This document shows, piece after piece, positions 1 to 11,000 of a DNA stretch of 64,000 nucleotides. The position numbers were made by a program, and so were the translations under genes. Within the stretch, counting starts at the first letter, position 1. Every line of letters begins with the position of its first letter. The notes beneath the pieces were generated by a model. The model was not told the origin of the DNA. It did not search any database and saw nothing but the letters and a program-made list of their open reading frames with translations. This DNA is from Bowmanella dokdonensis. Its GTDB lineage: Bacteria; Pseudomonadota; Gammaproteobacteria; Enterobacterales; Alteromonadaceae. The DNA lies in NCBI RefSeq assembly GCF_017254865.1, contig NZ_JAFKCV010000004.1, positions 62,001 through 126,000 on the forward strand, written 5' to 3'.

Positions 1-417
1 GCTCATGTGGAACTGACTGTTGAGGTTGCTCCAATCCCCCGACAGATCATTGGCATGATAGGCATCGGCCATTTTGTGCAGCAGCGCTTCACTCCTGGCT
101 AAATGCGTTTGAGTGAGCTTTGGAATGGACTGGCGCAGCAGTTCACTTTCCAACAGGGCCCGCAACTCGAACAGTTCTGTTACCTGCTCGGCGGAGAGTT
201 TGGTGGCAGTGGCGCCTTTGTGCGCCTCGAACACCACCAGGCCTTCTACTTCCAGTTGCATCAAGGCTTCGCGTACCGGGATCCGGCTGATATTCAGTTC
301 TTCTGCCAGGGCCGCCTGACGTATCTGTTCCCCGGCCTTTATCGCGCCTGTGAGGATTTTTTCCCGGATGGCTTCGGCGGCTAATTGGGTCCGGGTCTTA
401 TGTTTTATTGCTGCCAC
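1..417 (-). CDS. GntR family (FadR/FCD-type) transcriptional regulator, 3' end cut by the window
   Basis: The reading frame is open from a GTG start at 415-417 to the window edge, giving the first 139 residues. Residues about 5-70 form a GntR winged helix: a Leu/Ala-rich first helix, the motif LAEELNISRIPVREAL, then EGLVV and a KGATAT wing. After it comes the start of an all-helical FCD effector domain (LSAEQVTELFELRALLE). Family members of this subgroup are ligand-responsive repressors of catabolic or transport genes, usually of neighbours. The likely target lies outside the window, because the next gene on the right is selD. GTG was chosen as start because the motif begins a few codons later and a purine-rich AGGAT lies just upstream. 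The effector is unknown. Confidence 0.85.
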   Translation of the reverse strand, partial: MAAIKHKTRTQLAAEAIREKILTGAIKAGEQIRQAALAEELNISRIPVREALMQLEVEGLVVFEAHKGATATKLSAEQVTELFELRALLESELLRQSIPKLTQTHLARSEALLHKMADAYHANDLSGDWSNLNSQFHMS

Positions 418-679
418 TGTTTATCCTATTGTTATTTTTTTCCGTCGCGCTCGGCCTCCAGCAGTGCCGAAGGTGCATACTGCATCCGACTCAGCCGTAC
501 TATTCACCGGTGGAATTGGCATAGGAGAGCAAAGTGTATCAGCATGGCATCGAATTGATAAGCGGCCCAAACATAGCCTTGTCAAACAAAGCCTCTTGCA
601 GAAGATTGCCTGAGCCCATTTAAATGCAGCCGAAAAAGCCGTATGTTGTGGCTGATTTTCCTTATTGGCAAGGGCTGGC

Positions 680-1717
680 ATGAACGCACCGATCAGATTA
701 ACCCAATTCAGCCACGGCGCGGGCTGTGGCTGTAAGATTTCTCCCCAGGTTCTCGACCAGATTCTGCAGTCCCGGCTGGATATCCCAGTGGATCATAGGC
801 TGCTGGTGGGCAACAGCAGCAAGGACGACGCCGCCGCTTTTGATATGGGCAACGGTATGGCGGTGCTCAGTACCACAGACTTTTTCATGCCTATCGTCGA
901 CGATCCCTTTGATTTTGGTCGCATCGCCGCCACCAATGCCATCAGCGATATCTATGCCATGGGCGGCACGCCGCTGATGGCCATTGCCATTCTGGGCTGG
1001 CCCATCAACAAGCTACCTGCCGAGGTCGCGCAGCAGGTGGTGGACGGCGGACGTAAGGCCTGCCTGGATGCCGGTATCATGCTGGCCGGAGGGCATAGCA
1101 TCGATTCCCCCGAACCCATCTTCGGCCTGGCCGTAACCGGCCAGGTGCCCATCAGTCAGCTAAAGCAAAACAATAAAGCCAGCGCCGGCTGTCAGCTGTT
1201 TCTGACCAAGCCTTTGGGAGTGGGCGTGCTGACCACGGCGCAAAAGCAGGGCAAGCTGCGTGACGAACACGCTTCCCTGGCCACTGATATCATGTGCCAG
1301 CTCAACCGCATTGGCGCAGATTTGGCACGGATCAATGGGGTCAAGGCGGTCACCGATGTGACCGGTTTTGGCCTGTTGGGACACCTGCTGGAGGTCTGTG
1401 AAGGCAGTGATCTGCAGGCCAGGCTTGACTTCGAACTGGTGCCCAGACTGCAACCTGTGATGGACTATATCGCTCTGGGATCTGTGCCCGGTGGTACCAA
1501 GCGTAATTTTGACAGCTATGGTCACAAGGTGTCTGAACTGACCGATGAGCAACGATCATTGCTGTGCGATCCCCAGACCAGCGGCGGCCTGTTAATCGCC
1601 GCCGAACCACATGCCCTGGAGGAACTGCGTCATTTGTTTGAACAATACAATGTGGCCATGCAACCCATCGGCGAGTTGGCTGAGCGCAACACCGGCCCCT
1701 GGATTGAGGTCTGTTAG
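680..1717 (+). CDS. selD: Selenide, water dikinase SelD
   Basis: SelD makes selenophosphate, the selenium donor for selenocysteine and 2-selenouridine, from selenide and ATP in the cytoplasm. The 345-residue protein has the N-terminal [11 protein letters not shown] motif with Cys16 and Cys18; the active-site position is Cys, not selenocysteine. The AIR-synthase-like fold follows, including [12 protein letters not shown] and the C-terminal [10 protein letters not shown] motif. A TTG five codons upstream would extend the frame, but ATG at 680 fits the family length and is preferred. The stop overlaps the GTG start of selU by one base (TAGTG), so the two are surely co-transcribed and probably translationally coupled. 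No selA or selB is seen here, so selenouridine synthesis is the one use evident in this window. Confidence 0.96.
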   Translation: MNAPIRLTQFSHGAGCGCKISPQVLDQILQSRLDIPVDHRLLVGNSSKDDAAAFDMGNGMAVLSTTDFFMPIVDDPFDFGRIAATNAISDIYAMGGTPLMAIAILGWPINKLPAEVAQQVVDGGRKACLDAGIMLAGGHSIDSPEPIFGLAVTGQVPISQLKQNNKASAGCQLFLTKPLGVGVLTTAQKQGKLRDEHASLATDIMCQLNRIGADLARINGVKAVTDVTGFGLLGHLLEVCEGSDLQARLDFELVPRLQPVMDYIALGSVPGGTKRNFDSYGHKVSELTDEQRSLLCDPQTSGGLLIAAEPHALEELRHLFEQYNVAMQPIGELAERNTGPWIEVC

Positions 1718-2823
1718 TGGACAATCCTGCACTGTACCGGCAGTTGTTTTTACAGGACACGCCCTTTATCGATTTGCGCGCCCCGGCCGAGTTTGCCAAA
1801 GGTGCTTTTCCCACTTCCGCCAGCCTGCCGCTGATGACCGATGATGAGCGGGCCAAGGTCGGCACCTGCTATAAACACCATGGCCAGCAGGCGGCTATTA
1901 ACCTGGGCCACCGGTTGGTATCCGGCCCCATTAAAGATGCCAGGGTGCAGGTCTGGTCCGGGTTTGCCAGGGCCAACCCGCAGGGTTATCTGTATTGTTG
2001 GCGGGGCGGACTGCGCTCGCAGATCACCCAGCAGTGGCTGCAGGAAGCCGGTATCCATTACCCCCGGGTGCCGGGGGGATACAAGGCTCTGCGGCGATTT
2101 TTGATTGACGAGCTGGAGCGATTGATTTCGCAGCGGGATTTTGTATTGCTGGCCGGCCGCACCGGCAGCGGCAAGACCCAACTGCTTAATGCCCTGCCAG
2201 GCACCCTCGATCTGGAAGGCTTGGCTAATCACAGAGGCTCCAGCTTCGGTGCCCGTCTGGCCGGACAGCCCACTCAGATCGCCTTTGAAAATGCCCTGGC
2301 CATTGCATTACTGAAACTGGAAAGTACAGGACACCGGCAGATTCTGCTGGAGGACGAAAGCGCCCATATCGGCTCCCTGATGCTGCCCGCCAGTCTGCGG
2401 GACAAGATGCGCCAAGCACCGGTACTGATACTGGAGACGCCGCTTGCTGAACGAATAGCGGCAATTCACCGGGAGTATGTGCAGGAACGTCTGGCAGAAT
2501 GCAGACGTCATGACAGAGAACAACCCTTCGCCCGATTCAGCCGGGTTCTGCAGGACAGCCTGTTCAGGATCAGAAAACGCCTGGGTGGCGAGGCTTACCA
2601 GCGTTTATCGGCATGTATGCAGGCCGCACTTGACTACCAGTCCCGCACCGGAGACGACACCTTGCATCTGAACTGGATCAGGGACCTGCTGGTGGACTAT
2701 TACGATCCCATGTATGACTACCAACTGACACGCCGACCAAGAAATGTGCTGCGTCAGGGAAGCGGACAATCTATCCGTCAGGCTTGGAAAAGCGGCTGCG
2801 CTGTGCCCATAGAGATTAAATAG
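1717..2823 (+). CDS. selU: tRNA 2-selenouridine synthase (MnmH/SelU)
   Basis: The enzyme replaces sulfur by selenium at the wobble 2-thiouridine of tRNAs for Lys, Glu and Gln, by way of a geranylated intermediate, using selenophosphate from SelD. The N-terminal rhodanese domain (about residues 5-125) has the catalytic loop YCWRGGLRSQ with Cys94. The second half is a P-loop domain with GRTGSGKT starting near residue 147. At 368 residues it has the usual family length. The start is GTG, overlapping the selD stop by one base. A short non-coding gap (2824-2905) without a convincing terminator separates it from the protease gene. Confidence 0.95.
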   Translation: MDNPALYRQLFLQDTPFIDLRAPAEFAKGAFPTSASLPLMTDDERAKVGTCYKHHGQQAAINLGHRLVSGPIKDARVQVWSGFARANPQGYLYCWRGGLRSQITQQWLQEAGIHYPRVPGGYKALRRFLIDELERLISQRDFVLLAGRTGSGKTQLLNALPGTLDLEGLANHRGSSFGARLAGQPTQIAFENALAIALLKLESTGHRQILLEDESAHIGSLMLPASLRDKMRQAPVLILETPLAERIAAIHREYVQERLAECRRHDREQPFARFSRVLQDSLFRIRKRLGGEAYQRLSACMQAALDYQSRTGDDTLHLNWIRDLLVDYYDPMYDYQLTRRPRNVLRQGSGQSIRQAWKSGCAVPIEIK

Positions 2824-2905
2824 AGGCAAAACCGAGCTGCAGCGGATTGCACTCCCACCGACCTCCCCACTAGGCTGACGGGAACACTCTGTTTTGTTTG
2901 CTGCT

Positions 2906-5689
2906 ATGAACCTGTACCCTCTTTTGGCTCTGTTTTTTTTCTGTACCTTGCTTTCGGGTTGTCAGTTAAATCCGGTACCGTCGATTCCCCTGGCAGGTCA
3001 GGAGCAAGCTGAAATGGGCATTATCCGCGGTCATAATGATCCTGCCCGTTACCAGTCACTGACCATGGACAATGGTTTGCAGGTCCTGCTGGTCAGCGAC
3101 AATGCCCTGGACAAGGCCTATGCCTCCGTATCGGTTGCCGCAGGTTACTTTCAGGATCCACCTGAGATGCCGGGTCTGGCACACTTGTATGAGCATATGT
3201 TGTCAAAGGGCTCGGCAAAGTATCCCTCCCCTGGCGAGTACAAAGCCTTTCTAGCAGCTAACAGCGGCCGTTCCAATGCCTCAACTTCCGCTATCCGGAC
3301 CAACTATTACTTTCAGGTTTCCGCCGCAGCTTTCCCAGCGGCTCTGGATCGATTCGCCTGGCAATTTATTGACCCGCTGCTGCCGGCCTCCCTGATCTAC
3401 AGGGAACGTCAGGCAGTGGATGCCGAGTTCCGGCTCAAATTTTCAGACGCCTACCGTAGAAAGCGGGAGGTGGTTCGTCAGTACATAGACGGTGACCATC
3501 CTTACCGGAAATTCTCAACGGGAAACCTTACTACTCTCAGGGATCAGCCGGAATTGTCCCTAAGCGGTGCCATCAACGGGTTTGGACAGCAACATTACTG
3601 TGCCCAGAGAATGGCCCTGGTGCTGGCCGGGCCCTACCCGTTGTCCCGGCTTGCCAAAGAAGCGAAAGACAAATTCTCTGCCCTGCCAACCGGATGTGAA
3701 CAGCAGGCCGGACTGGCCGGTACTCCCGATTACGGGTCCCATGGGGGCAAGCTTATTCAGATCAGGAGCCTCAGGGACCACAATCGGCTGACGCTGAGTT
3801 TTATCGTCGGCCTCACCGAGCCGTTAAGGCAGATGATGGCGACCGCCTACCTGGAGTGGCTGTTCGACAGTTACAATCCCAACGGTCTGGAGGCTTACCT
3901 GCAGCAACAAGGCATCATCAGCAGCATGAATGCCTCCCAGGCACTGCTCGACAGACAACATGAATTTTTCAACCTGGAGTTCAGGCTGACCAGCAAAGGT
4001 GGGGCACGACAGGATGAGCTAATTGCCGCGACGTTTGATTACCTGGACAGAATTCGTCAACAGACCAATCCGGCAGTCTCTTTCAGTCACTTTGCCACAC
4101 TTCAGTTGGCCAGATTCAATCACACCAGTGCTCACCCGGAGGCAGATACAGTGCGCAGGCTGGCGGACAAAACGCTGTTTCGTCCCACACAGCATATTCT
4201 CACCGATGGGCAGACGCCCACCGGGTTTTACCCGCAGTTATTTGCCCGAATGGTTGAAGAAATGCAGCCGGATAGCCTTTTGCTGATCGCCGAGAATGAC
4301 GATTTTAAGACAGACCGCCAGGAACCCATTTATGGCACGGGGTATGCCGAGCAGGCTATGCAAATTGCCCGTAGGGACAGTGCGCGCCCTTTGGCCTTGC
4401 CCGGGGCTTCGCCCTATGTTGTCGGCCGGACCCCACATCAGGCTTCTGAGTCCAAAGAGCATGAGAAAGGAGACAGGGCTTGCCAGACACACCGGCCCGG
4501 CACGGTCCCGGGGGATCCTTTTCGGTCAGTCAGTCTGTATCTGGATGTCGGTCCTTTGCCTCACGACTTTGCCATGCTTAATCCTTTGTTTGCCCAGCGC
4601 CTACGCAGACAGTTAAGGCCTGTCATTGAGGGAGCGGAACAGGCACTGATTGGCGTAGAGGTGGAGACGACACCCCAGGGACTGAGTGTTGGATTATCCG
4701 GACGGGAGGGCAATTGGTCCCTGCTATTCACTCATCTGCTTGCGGCGCTGGCAGCGCCCCAACTGGACGATGGGAGCCTGAGACAGACGCTCAGGAGTTA
4801 CCGGGCAGAACTCGCAGGTTTCCAGCGCGACCGACTGAGTGACAGAACCTCGTACTGGTTGAACACTCTGCTGGGTCTGCAGCCGGACCATGCCGACAGG
4901 CTGGCCTACATGGATAGATTTGATGAACAACAGTACCGGATATTCGTCGACAGTTATTTGCGTCATGGGCGGGTACGGCTGTTCTACTATGGGGAGGTGG
5001 ACACGCCGCTGTGTCAGGCGGTGTTGGCGCAGTTGCGTCACTATCTGCCCGACACGCCGGTAGAGACGGCGGTTACAGACGAGCGCTGGGTAGCTGGAGC
5101 CCTCCGCACTTTTTATCCGGTGTCGGTGTCAGGTCCGGACTCGGCAGCCCGTTTGATGTTGTTGCCCACGGATGATTCGGCGCAGTCTGCGGCCCTGGTC
5201 AGAATGATGGAAGCCCTGCTGGCCGCGCCGTTTTTTCATCAACTGCGTACTCAGGAGCAACTGGGATACTCAGTCAGTGTCCGGGCAAGGGAAAAATACG
5301 GCCAGCCCTATCTGAGTTATTATGTGCAATCCGATAAGAAGACCGCCGATGCTTTATTGGAACGAATCCGTCAGTTCAATCAATGGGCTGCGCAAACCAT
5401 ACGGAAGCTGGACAGCAGGACCTTTACCCAGGTGAAGTCGAGACTGGGTGATGTACTCAAGGAGCCCTATCTGAACAGCCACAGCGCCTCAGCCCGGCTG
5501 AGGCATCACTACCAGCAAGGCCGGCCGGCCGATTACCCGGACCAACTGGCCCTGGCTCTCAGGGAGATGGACAAGGCCTGGTTTGTCAGCCAGGGGCTGG
5601 ATATGCTGGAGCAACCTTTGTTTGGGGTGCTGGCAACCCCGGGAGTGCGGACTGAGCCGACGCAGTCGGCCTCAGGGATGTTTGAGTAG
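2906..5689 (+). CDS. M16 family (pitrilysin/insulinase-like) zinc metalloprotease, lipoprotein
   Basis: This is a 927-residue secreted zinc peptidase. The N-terminus is a lipoprotein signal ending LLSGC, so it is probably anchored to a membrane in the envelope. The inverted zinc motif HLYEH (His93, Glu96, His97) is intact, with the third ligand Glu174 in AVDAEF, matching the HxxEH-x76-E spacing. The length fits the one-chain pitrilysin type with an active N-terminal half and inactive C-terminal halves; FFHQLRTQEQLGYSV near the C-terminus is typical. ATG at 2906 is preferred over an upstream TTG. A short Lys/Glu-rich stretch near 4440-4500 looks like an interdomain linker. The gene ends tail-to-tail with the regulator on the other strand, overlapping by 18 bp. 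The natural substrate is unknown. Confidence 0.9.
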   Translation: MNLYPLLALFFFCTLLSGCQLNPVPSIPLAGQEQAEMGIIRGHNDPARYQSLTMDNGLQVLLVSDNALDKAYASVSVAAGYFQDPPEMPGLAHLYEHMLSKGSAKYPSPGEYKAFLAANSGRSNASTSAIRTNYYFQVSAAAFPAALDRFAWQFIDPLLPASLIYRERQAVDAEFRLKFSDAYRRKREVVRQYIDGDHPYRKFSTGNLTTLRDQPELSLSGAINGFGQQHYCAQRMALVLAGPYPLSRLAKEAKDKFSALPTGCEQQAGLAGTPDYGSHGGKLIQIRSLRDHNRLTLSFIVGLTEPLRQMMATAYLEWLFDSYNPNGLEAYLQQQGIISSMNASQALLDRQHEFFNLEFRLTSKGGARQDELIAATFDYLDRIRQQTNPAVSFSHFATLQLARFNHTSAHPEADTVRRLADKTLFRPTQHILTDGQTPTGFYPQLFARMVEEMQPDSLLLIAENDDFKTDRQEPIYGTGYAEQAMQIARRDSARPLALPGASPYVVGRTPHQASESKEHEKGDRACQTHRPGTVPGDPFRSVSLYLDVGPLPHDFAMLNPLFAQRLRRQLRPVIEGAEQALIGVEVETTPQGLSVGLSGREGNWSLLFTHLLAALAAPQLDDGSLRQTLRSYRAELAGFQRDRLSDRTSYWLNTLLGLQPDHADRLAYMDRFDEQQYRIFVDSYLRHGRVRLFYYGEVDTPLCQAVLAQLRHYLPDTPVETAVTDERWVAGALRTFYPVSVSGPDSAARLMLLPTDDSAQSAALVRMMEALLAAPFFHQLRTQEQLGYSVSVRAREKYGQPYLSYYVQSDKKTADALLERIRQFNQWAAQTIRKLDSRTFTQVKSRLGDVLKEPYLNSHSASARLRHHYQQGRPADYPDQLALALREMDKAWFVSQGLDMLEQPLFGVLATPGVRTEPTQSASGMFE

Positions 5690-7759
5690 CTTAATATCGG
5701 ACTGATAAAACAGGGTCTTGGTAAACAGGATCTGTTGCCTGGCCTTGTCCAGGGTCAGCGCACTGTCACCGACGAAAGTGCCCCTCGGGGCCCTGAGCAG
5801 GACCTTGGTCGACTGCTCCTGCAGGGAATAGTATTGCAGTTCCTGATGCTGGTCATTTTCGCTCAGGTAGTAGATACCCTGGTCTGACACTGTCCAGGCA
5901 TACCGAACCTGAAACTGCTCCTGGGTCAGTAGCTGAGTCAATTCGCCGGATATCAGTGACAATGCCCACAGACCGTCGCCCCAGGCACTGTATACCAGCT
6001 CTCCCCTCTCATTAAGAACCCCATAGCGGCCGCGGTTGTGGGTGAGTCTTTGTGGAGGACGGCCGTCAAGATAAAAGCGGTAGATATCCGCATGATCCTG
6101 CGTAAAGGCCGTCGTCAGGATACTTAGGCCGTCGGGCGCCCAGAAGGGTCTGTTATGGCCGGTAAAAGGACTCTCCAGCCTGGTGACCCTTTTGGTGGCA
6201 ACTTCCACGACGAAGATATGGTCACCGCTGCCGTCCTCATCCGGCGCCAGAAAGGCAATGCGGGTTCCGTCCCTGGACCACTTGGGGTAGCGGGCTGAAC
6301 GATTCAGGTGGGTCAGTTGCCGGCGGTTGTCACCGTTGGCATCGGCAATCCAGACTTCATAGGCACCGGTTTCATTGGACAGATAGGTGATCATACCCTG
6401 TGCGTCTGAGTAATCAGGATATTTGTGGTTATAGCCGGACTGCAGGACCGGAAAGGGACTGCTGTGGACCTGCTGGTCAAGGGGATAGGCGGCAATCTGA
6501 TATTGTTCGGTTCTGTGCTGGAAAAACAGCCAGGGGCGGGTGCGGGCAAAATTGGGGTAGCTCATTCCGGCAATATCCAGGCGTCGACTGTGGCCGGTTT
6601 TCAAATCCAGCAGATATCCAAACCGGGTATCAGCACGCTGAACGCCGTAAACCAGTTCCTGGCCGTTTGGATGCCAACTCAGACCAACGATATCTTCCTC
6701 ACCGCTGGTCAACTGTTTCTCAGCACCATTGGCTAACTCAACCAGGTAAATGTTCTCGTTGAACTGGTTAAAACGCCGGGTCACTGCCAGGTATTTTCCG
6801 TCTGGAGAAAAAGCCATGTCCCGCTCTTTGAAGCTGCAGGCAAGATCACAGGAAAATCGCACCGGACGCGCCTCAGGATTGGTCAAATCGAGCAGGTAGA
6901 TACCCGACTGGCTTGCCTCTTCCTCATCGCCATAAAAAGCCAGGGTGCCATCATCGGCAGAGATATCGATATAGTGGTAGCCGCCTAGCAGGGGACAGTT
7001 GGCGACAAAGTTTTCCTGATAATTTTGCATGTCCATGCGCACCACATGGCATTGCTGCTGTTCTGTGTTTTTGCGGCTGAAGTACAAATACTGCCCGTTG
7101 CTGCTCCATACAGAATGTCCTTCGAGCGCCAGATCATAGGTCAGTCGAACCGCGTCCAGCTCAGGTTGCTGAAGATCCCGTTTAAACAGGTCCACCTGTC
7201 CGCCGGGACCAATCCATTTATAGACAATAAACCGGCCGTCGGGGGAAGCGGCAGGAAACAGCTCGAGGCCGGGTTCCGTAGTGATGGTTTGCAGTGTCCG
7301 TTTGTCGGGTTGGGCCTGGAGCCATGTCAACCAATAGCCGCCCAGCGCCGTGCCAAGCAGCACAATGGCGATGCCTATTACCCTCATCCTCAATCCCCCT
7401 GAGACCGGCCGGATGCCAGCCTCGGGACGGGATTCAAGGGCCCGGGGTGCGATCAGCAGCCGGTAACCGGTTTTCCGGATCGTCTCGATAAGTTCATCGC
7501 TGGTATCCTGCTTCAGGGCCTGGCGCAAATGCCAGATGGCATTAGTCAGAGCCTTTTCCCCCACGTACTCGTTTCCTTGCCAGACGTGTTCAATCAGTTC
7601 CTGTCGTGAGACGACGCGGGGATAATGACTGACCAGGTAGTTGAGTACCTCGATAAACTTGGGTTGCAGGCTTTGCTTTTCATCTTCCTGGTGGTAGATG
7701 GCGCACTCCGAAGGTTCGATCCTGCAGTTTCCGAGACTGTACGCTTGTTGCCGTTGCAT
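5672..7759 (-). CDS. Membrane-anchored winged-helix regulator with TolB/PD40-like beta-propeller (CadC-like layout)
   Basis: The 695-residue protein begins with an OmpR/PhoB-type DNA-binding domain (about residues 5-105; motifs FIEVLNYLVSH, SRQELIEHVW, IRKTGYRLL). A linker leads to one membrane helix (about 123-146, VIGIAIVLLGTALGGYW) and then a periplasmic beta-propeller of WD40-like PD40 repeats such as FPAASPDGRFIVYKW, FSPDGKYLAVTRR and YPKWSRDGTRIAFLAP. This is the CadC layout: a cytoplasmic DNA-binding head joined without phosphorylation to a periplasmic sensor. It is divergent from the TonB-dependent receptor at 8066 across a 306-bp gap, so that receptor is the natural candidate target (inference). 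The ligand is unknown. Confidence 0.88.
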   Translation of the reverse strand: MQRQQAYSLGNCRIEPSECAIYHQEDEKQSLQPKFIEVLNYLVSHYPRVVSRQELIEHVWQGNEYVGEKALTNAIWHLRQALKQDTSDELIETIRKTGYRLLIAPRALESRPEAGIRPVSGGLRMRVIGIAIVLLGTALGGYWLTWLQAQPDKRTLQTITTEPGLELFPAASPDGRFIVYKWIGPGGQVDLFKRDLQQPELDAVRLTYDLALEGHSVWSSNGQYLYFSRKNTEQQQCHVVRMDMQNYQENFVANCPLLGGYHYIDISADDGTLAFYGDEEEASQSGIYLLDLTNPEARPVRFSCDLACSFKERDMAFSPDGKYLAVTRRFNQFNENIYLVELANGAEKQLTSGEEDIVGLSWHPNGQELVYGVQRADTRFGYLLDLKTGHSRRLDIAGMSYPNFARTRPWLFFQHRTEQYQIAAYPLDQQVHSSPFPVLQSGYNHKYPDYSDAQGMITYLSNETGAYEVWIADANGDNRRQLTHLNRSARYPKWSRDGTRIAFLAPDEDGSGDHIFVVEVATKRVTRLESPFTGHNRPFWAPDGLSILTTAFTQDHADIYRFYLDGRPPQRLTHNRGRYGVLNERGELVYSAWGDGLWALSLISGELTQLLTQEQFQVRYAWTVSDQGIYYLSENDQHQELQYYSLQEQSTKVLLRAPRGTFVGDSALTLDKARQQILFTKTLFYQSDIKLLKHP

Positions 7760-8065
7760 TGGGCCCGCTTTTTGTTGGTTATCCTGGCTCAGGGGAGAGG
7801 GGAGGTAAAAAAACTGTAACGGATACTGGATCCGGGTTCAATGGAAAAGGCGCAGGCGCGCCATATTTCCATTTTCTGGAGAATTTCATAACTGGCTGAA
7901 ATTAAAATAAAAAATTACGGATAGAGATGGAATAGAGATAGAAGTGGGTAAGAAACGACTCCCCTTGTATTGCTGCGGGCTTCTGATCTCCCTAAAAGAA
8001 GAGGTGTCAGACTATCATTGGCGTTCAAAGGGTAGTCGGTAACCACTCTTTACAGGGACAAAAAC
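7760..8065. promoter_or_regulatory. Divergent promoter region between the propeller regulator and a TonB-dependent receptor
   Basis: No gene is seen in these 306 bp. The middle is AT-rich (about 7880-7930) and holds two close copies of an ATAGAGAT word (about 7921-7942). A possible stem GACTATC (8010-8016) / GGTAGTC (8031-8037), with one G-U pair, lies in the receptor's leader. The receptor's ribosome binding site AGGGA precedes its ATG by about 8 nt. No sure -35/-10 pair could be picked by eye. Confidence 0.5.
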
Positions 8066-11000
8066 ATGAATAAGAAAAAACTGGTTATTGCCATACAGGC
8101 CATTGTGCTGAGCAGCACGTCGGCCTGGGTTATGGCAGAGCAACAGGTCGACGTAAACCCCGCCTCCAACTCCTCTGACTCCCAGAGCAGTAAAAGCCAG
8201 GACGTGGAAAAGATCTCCGTCACAGGATCCCGAATCAAGCGGGACAGTTTTTCCATGGCCACCCCAATGATGTCGCTGGACAGCGAGGCGCTGGAAGACT
8301 CGGGGCTGGGGGAACTGGCGGAAATTCTGGTCGATGAAATACCTTCTATCAGTGCCGGAGTGAGCAATACCAACTCTCAATCCAGCGTACAGAATACCGG
8401 CCTGTCCACTATTGACCTGCGCGACCTGGGAACGGACAGGACCCTGACACTGATAGACGGGCGACGTGCAGTGTCCAACAGTTACAGTGGCAACTACATC
8501 AGCCTGAGTACGATACCCGCAGCGATGGTGGACAAAGTGGAGATTATCAGCGGTGGGGCCTCGGCCATATATGGTTCAGATGCCATTGCCGGGGTCGTCA
8601 ACATTATCACCGAGTCAAACAAGACAGGGTTTGAGTTTGATATCAAGGGCGGGCAGGCCACAGAAGGCGGGGCCAAAGAATTCACCCTGGATACGGGGTA
8701 TGGGACCAGCTTTAACGATGACCGTGGTTACCTCTATGTCGCGGCGTCCTGGAACCGTGAGTTCGGTTTGCATCCCACCGAGCGCGACCGGGCCAGGTAT
8801 GAATCCAGTTATGACTACAACACCTCATTGCTCTGCAATGAGATGAACACGGTCGAAGGCGACCAGTGTATGCGGGATATCACCCCGGACGATTGGCGTG
8901 AACGCAGCGACAACACCCTGGGAGGGACTTTTGAAGGCAACGACTGGTTTTACCATCCGGAGAATGGTCTGACCGAAGGCTTTGTGGAGGAGCGGGATGG
9001 GCTGAACCTGGAGCTGTACGACATGCTCAAAGTGCCCATCGATAAACTTGCCACGGCCATCAAGGTGGATTACGACCTGTCGGATGATCTGCGTGCCCGG
9101 TTCCAAGTCCACTACAGTGACAACCATTCGGTTAATGACAAAGCCCCGGAAGGTCAGGACTACAACGACGACGAGCTGCGTGTTGATCCTGTTACCGGCG
9201 AATCCAGCCTGGTGATACCCGGTACCATTTCGCCGGACAATCCTTTTGTACCCGATGCCATAAGAGAATCCGCCGGCAGCAGTGTCAGCTGGGATCGCAC
9301 CTTTGCTGAAGTAGGCAATATCGTCAATGACAACCAGCGCACCACCCTGCGCACCTTTGCAGGATTGCAGGGGATGGCCTTCGATAATGAATGGGAATGG
9401 GAGCTGTCAGTGGGTTACGGCAAGTTTAAGCAGGAACAGCGCCGCAGCAATGAGATAAGTATCGTCAAGTTACGTCAGGCCCTGGATGCAGAAGTTGCCG
9501 ATGACGGCAGCATACAATGTTCAGATGCCCAGGCCAGGGCAGAGGGTTGCGTGCCGGTGAATATCTTTGGCTATAACAGCATTACCCCCGAAGCGGCGGA
9601 CTATATCCGCGCCAACCCCTGGATCGATACGGATATTACCCAATTGAGCATTGGCGGCTATATGACAGGTGATCTGTTCGAGCTGCCCGCCGGGCCGGTG
9701 TCCACCGCCTTTGGTTTTGAATACCGCAAAGACACCCAGGAAGTGAACGTCGATGATGAGCTCAGGAACCTGGCCGTCACCTTCAACGATGTGCCTGACT
9801 TCAAAGGCGAGGTGAAAGTCAAAGAAGTCTTTGCCGAAGCGACCATGCCTTTATTGCGTGACGCCGCCATGGCGAAGAACCTGACGCTGGATCTGTCCTT
9901 GCGCCTGGCCGACTACAGCCAGAAAAACATCGATCTGATGTCAAGTTACCGGGCAGGCCTGATATGGGAGCCGGTAGAGGGATATGCAGTCCGGGCCAAT
10001 TATGCCCGGGCCCAGCGAGCGCCGAATATTACCGAGTTGATATCGCCGCCCCGTGGAGACTATGACAGCTTCACCGACATCTGCGATGGAGTGACCCTGA
10101 CCTCAGACGAGCCCGGTCACGAGGCGTGCCGCCAGGAGCCCGGCGTGATAGCAGGCATCAATGCGTCGGAAGACGGCGTTTTTGTAGATGAAAACAGCGG
10201 GTATTCACCCAATGCCGGCAATGAGGACCTGAAGGAGGAGACTGCAGATACCTACACGCTGGGGATTACCCTGGCACCGGCCATGCTGGAAGGATTCAGG
10301 CTGGCACTGGATTATTATGACATCACCATCAAAGACGCCATTACCTCCATTCCGAACCAGGACATACTCAGTGAGTGTTACAACTCCTCCGTACCCTTTG
10401 GCGGGGACAACCCCTTCTGCGCGGATATCACCCGGGACAGTGAGGGACAGATCACCGAGATCATCCAGCGCCAGTTCAACCTGAATGAGGAAGTGGCGCG
10501 AGGCTATGATCTGTCGTTGGCGTACGATTACGATCTCAACGACTTGGGCAGTCTGTCCTTCGGTGTGCAGATGAACCATGTGATCGAACGGTCTGCGTCT
10601 TTTGAAGGCAATGACGGACTGGAAACCAACGAGTTCAAGGGGGAGCTCACCAGCGGCATCTTCACCGATCGAGCCACGGCATCCGTTACCTGGCGCTATG
10701 ATTCTTTGCGCATCCGCTGGAAAACCAAGTACAAGGGCTCCATGGTGGATGACTATGACAGGGTAGAGGAGTGGCAGGAGCTCAAGGCGGAAAACCAGGC
10801 ACTGCTGGATGCCGGCGACCCGGACGCCATCGCCAACCCGGAGCAGCCTTACTACCTCTACTATGGTTCCTACGTCACTCATGATCTGTCGGTTTCCTAC
10901 CAGTTGGAGCTGGAGCAGGACAGGGAACTGAAGCTTTACGGCGGGGTGCGTAATCTCTTTAACAACCTGGGTCCCTGGGTGCCCAATACCGGAGACAATC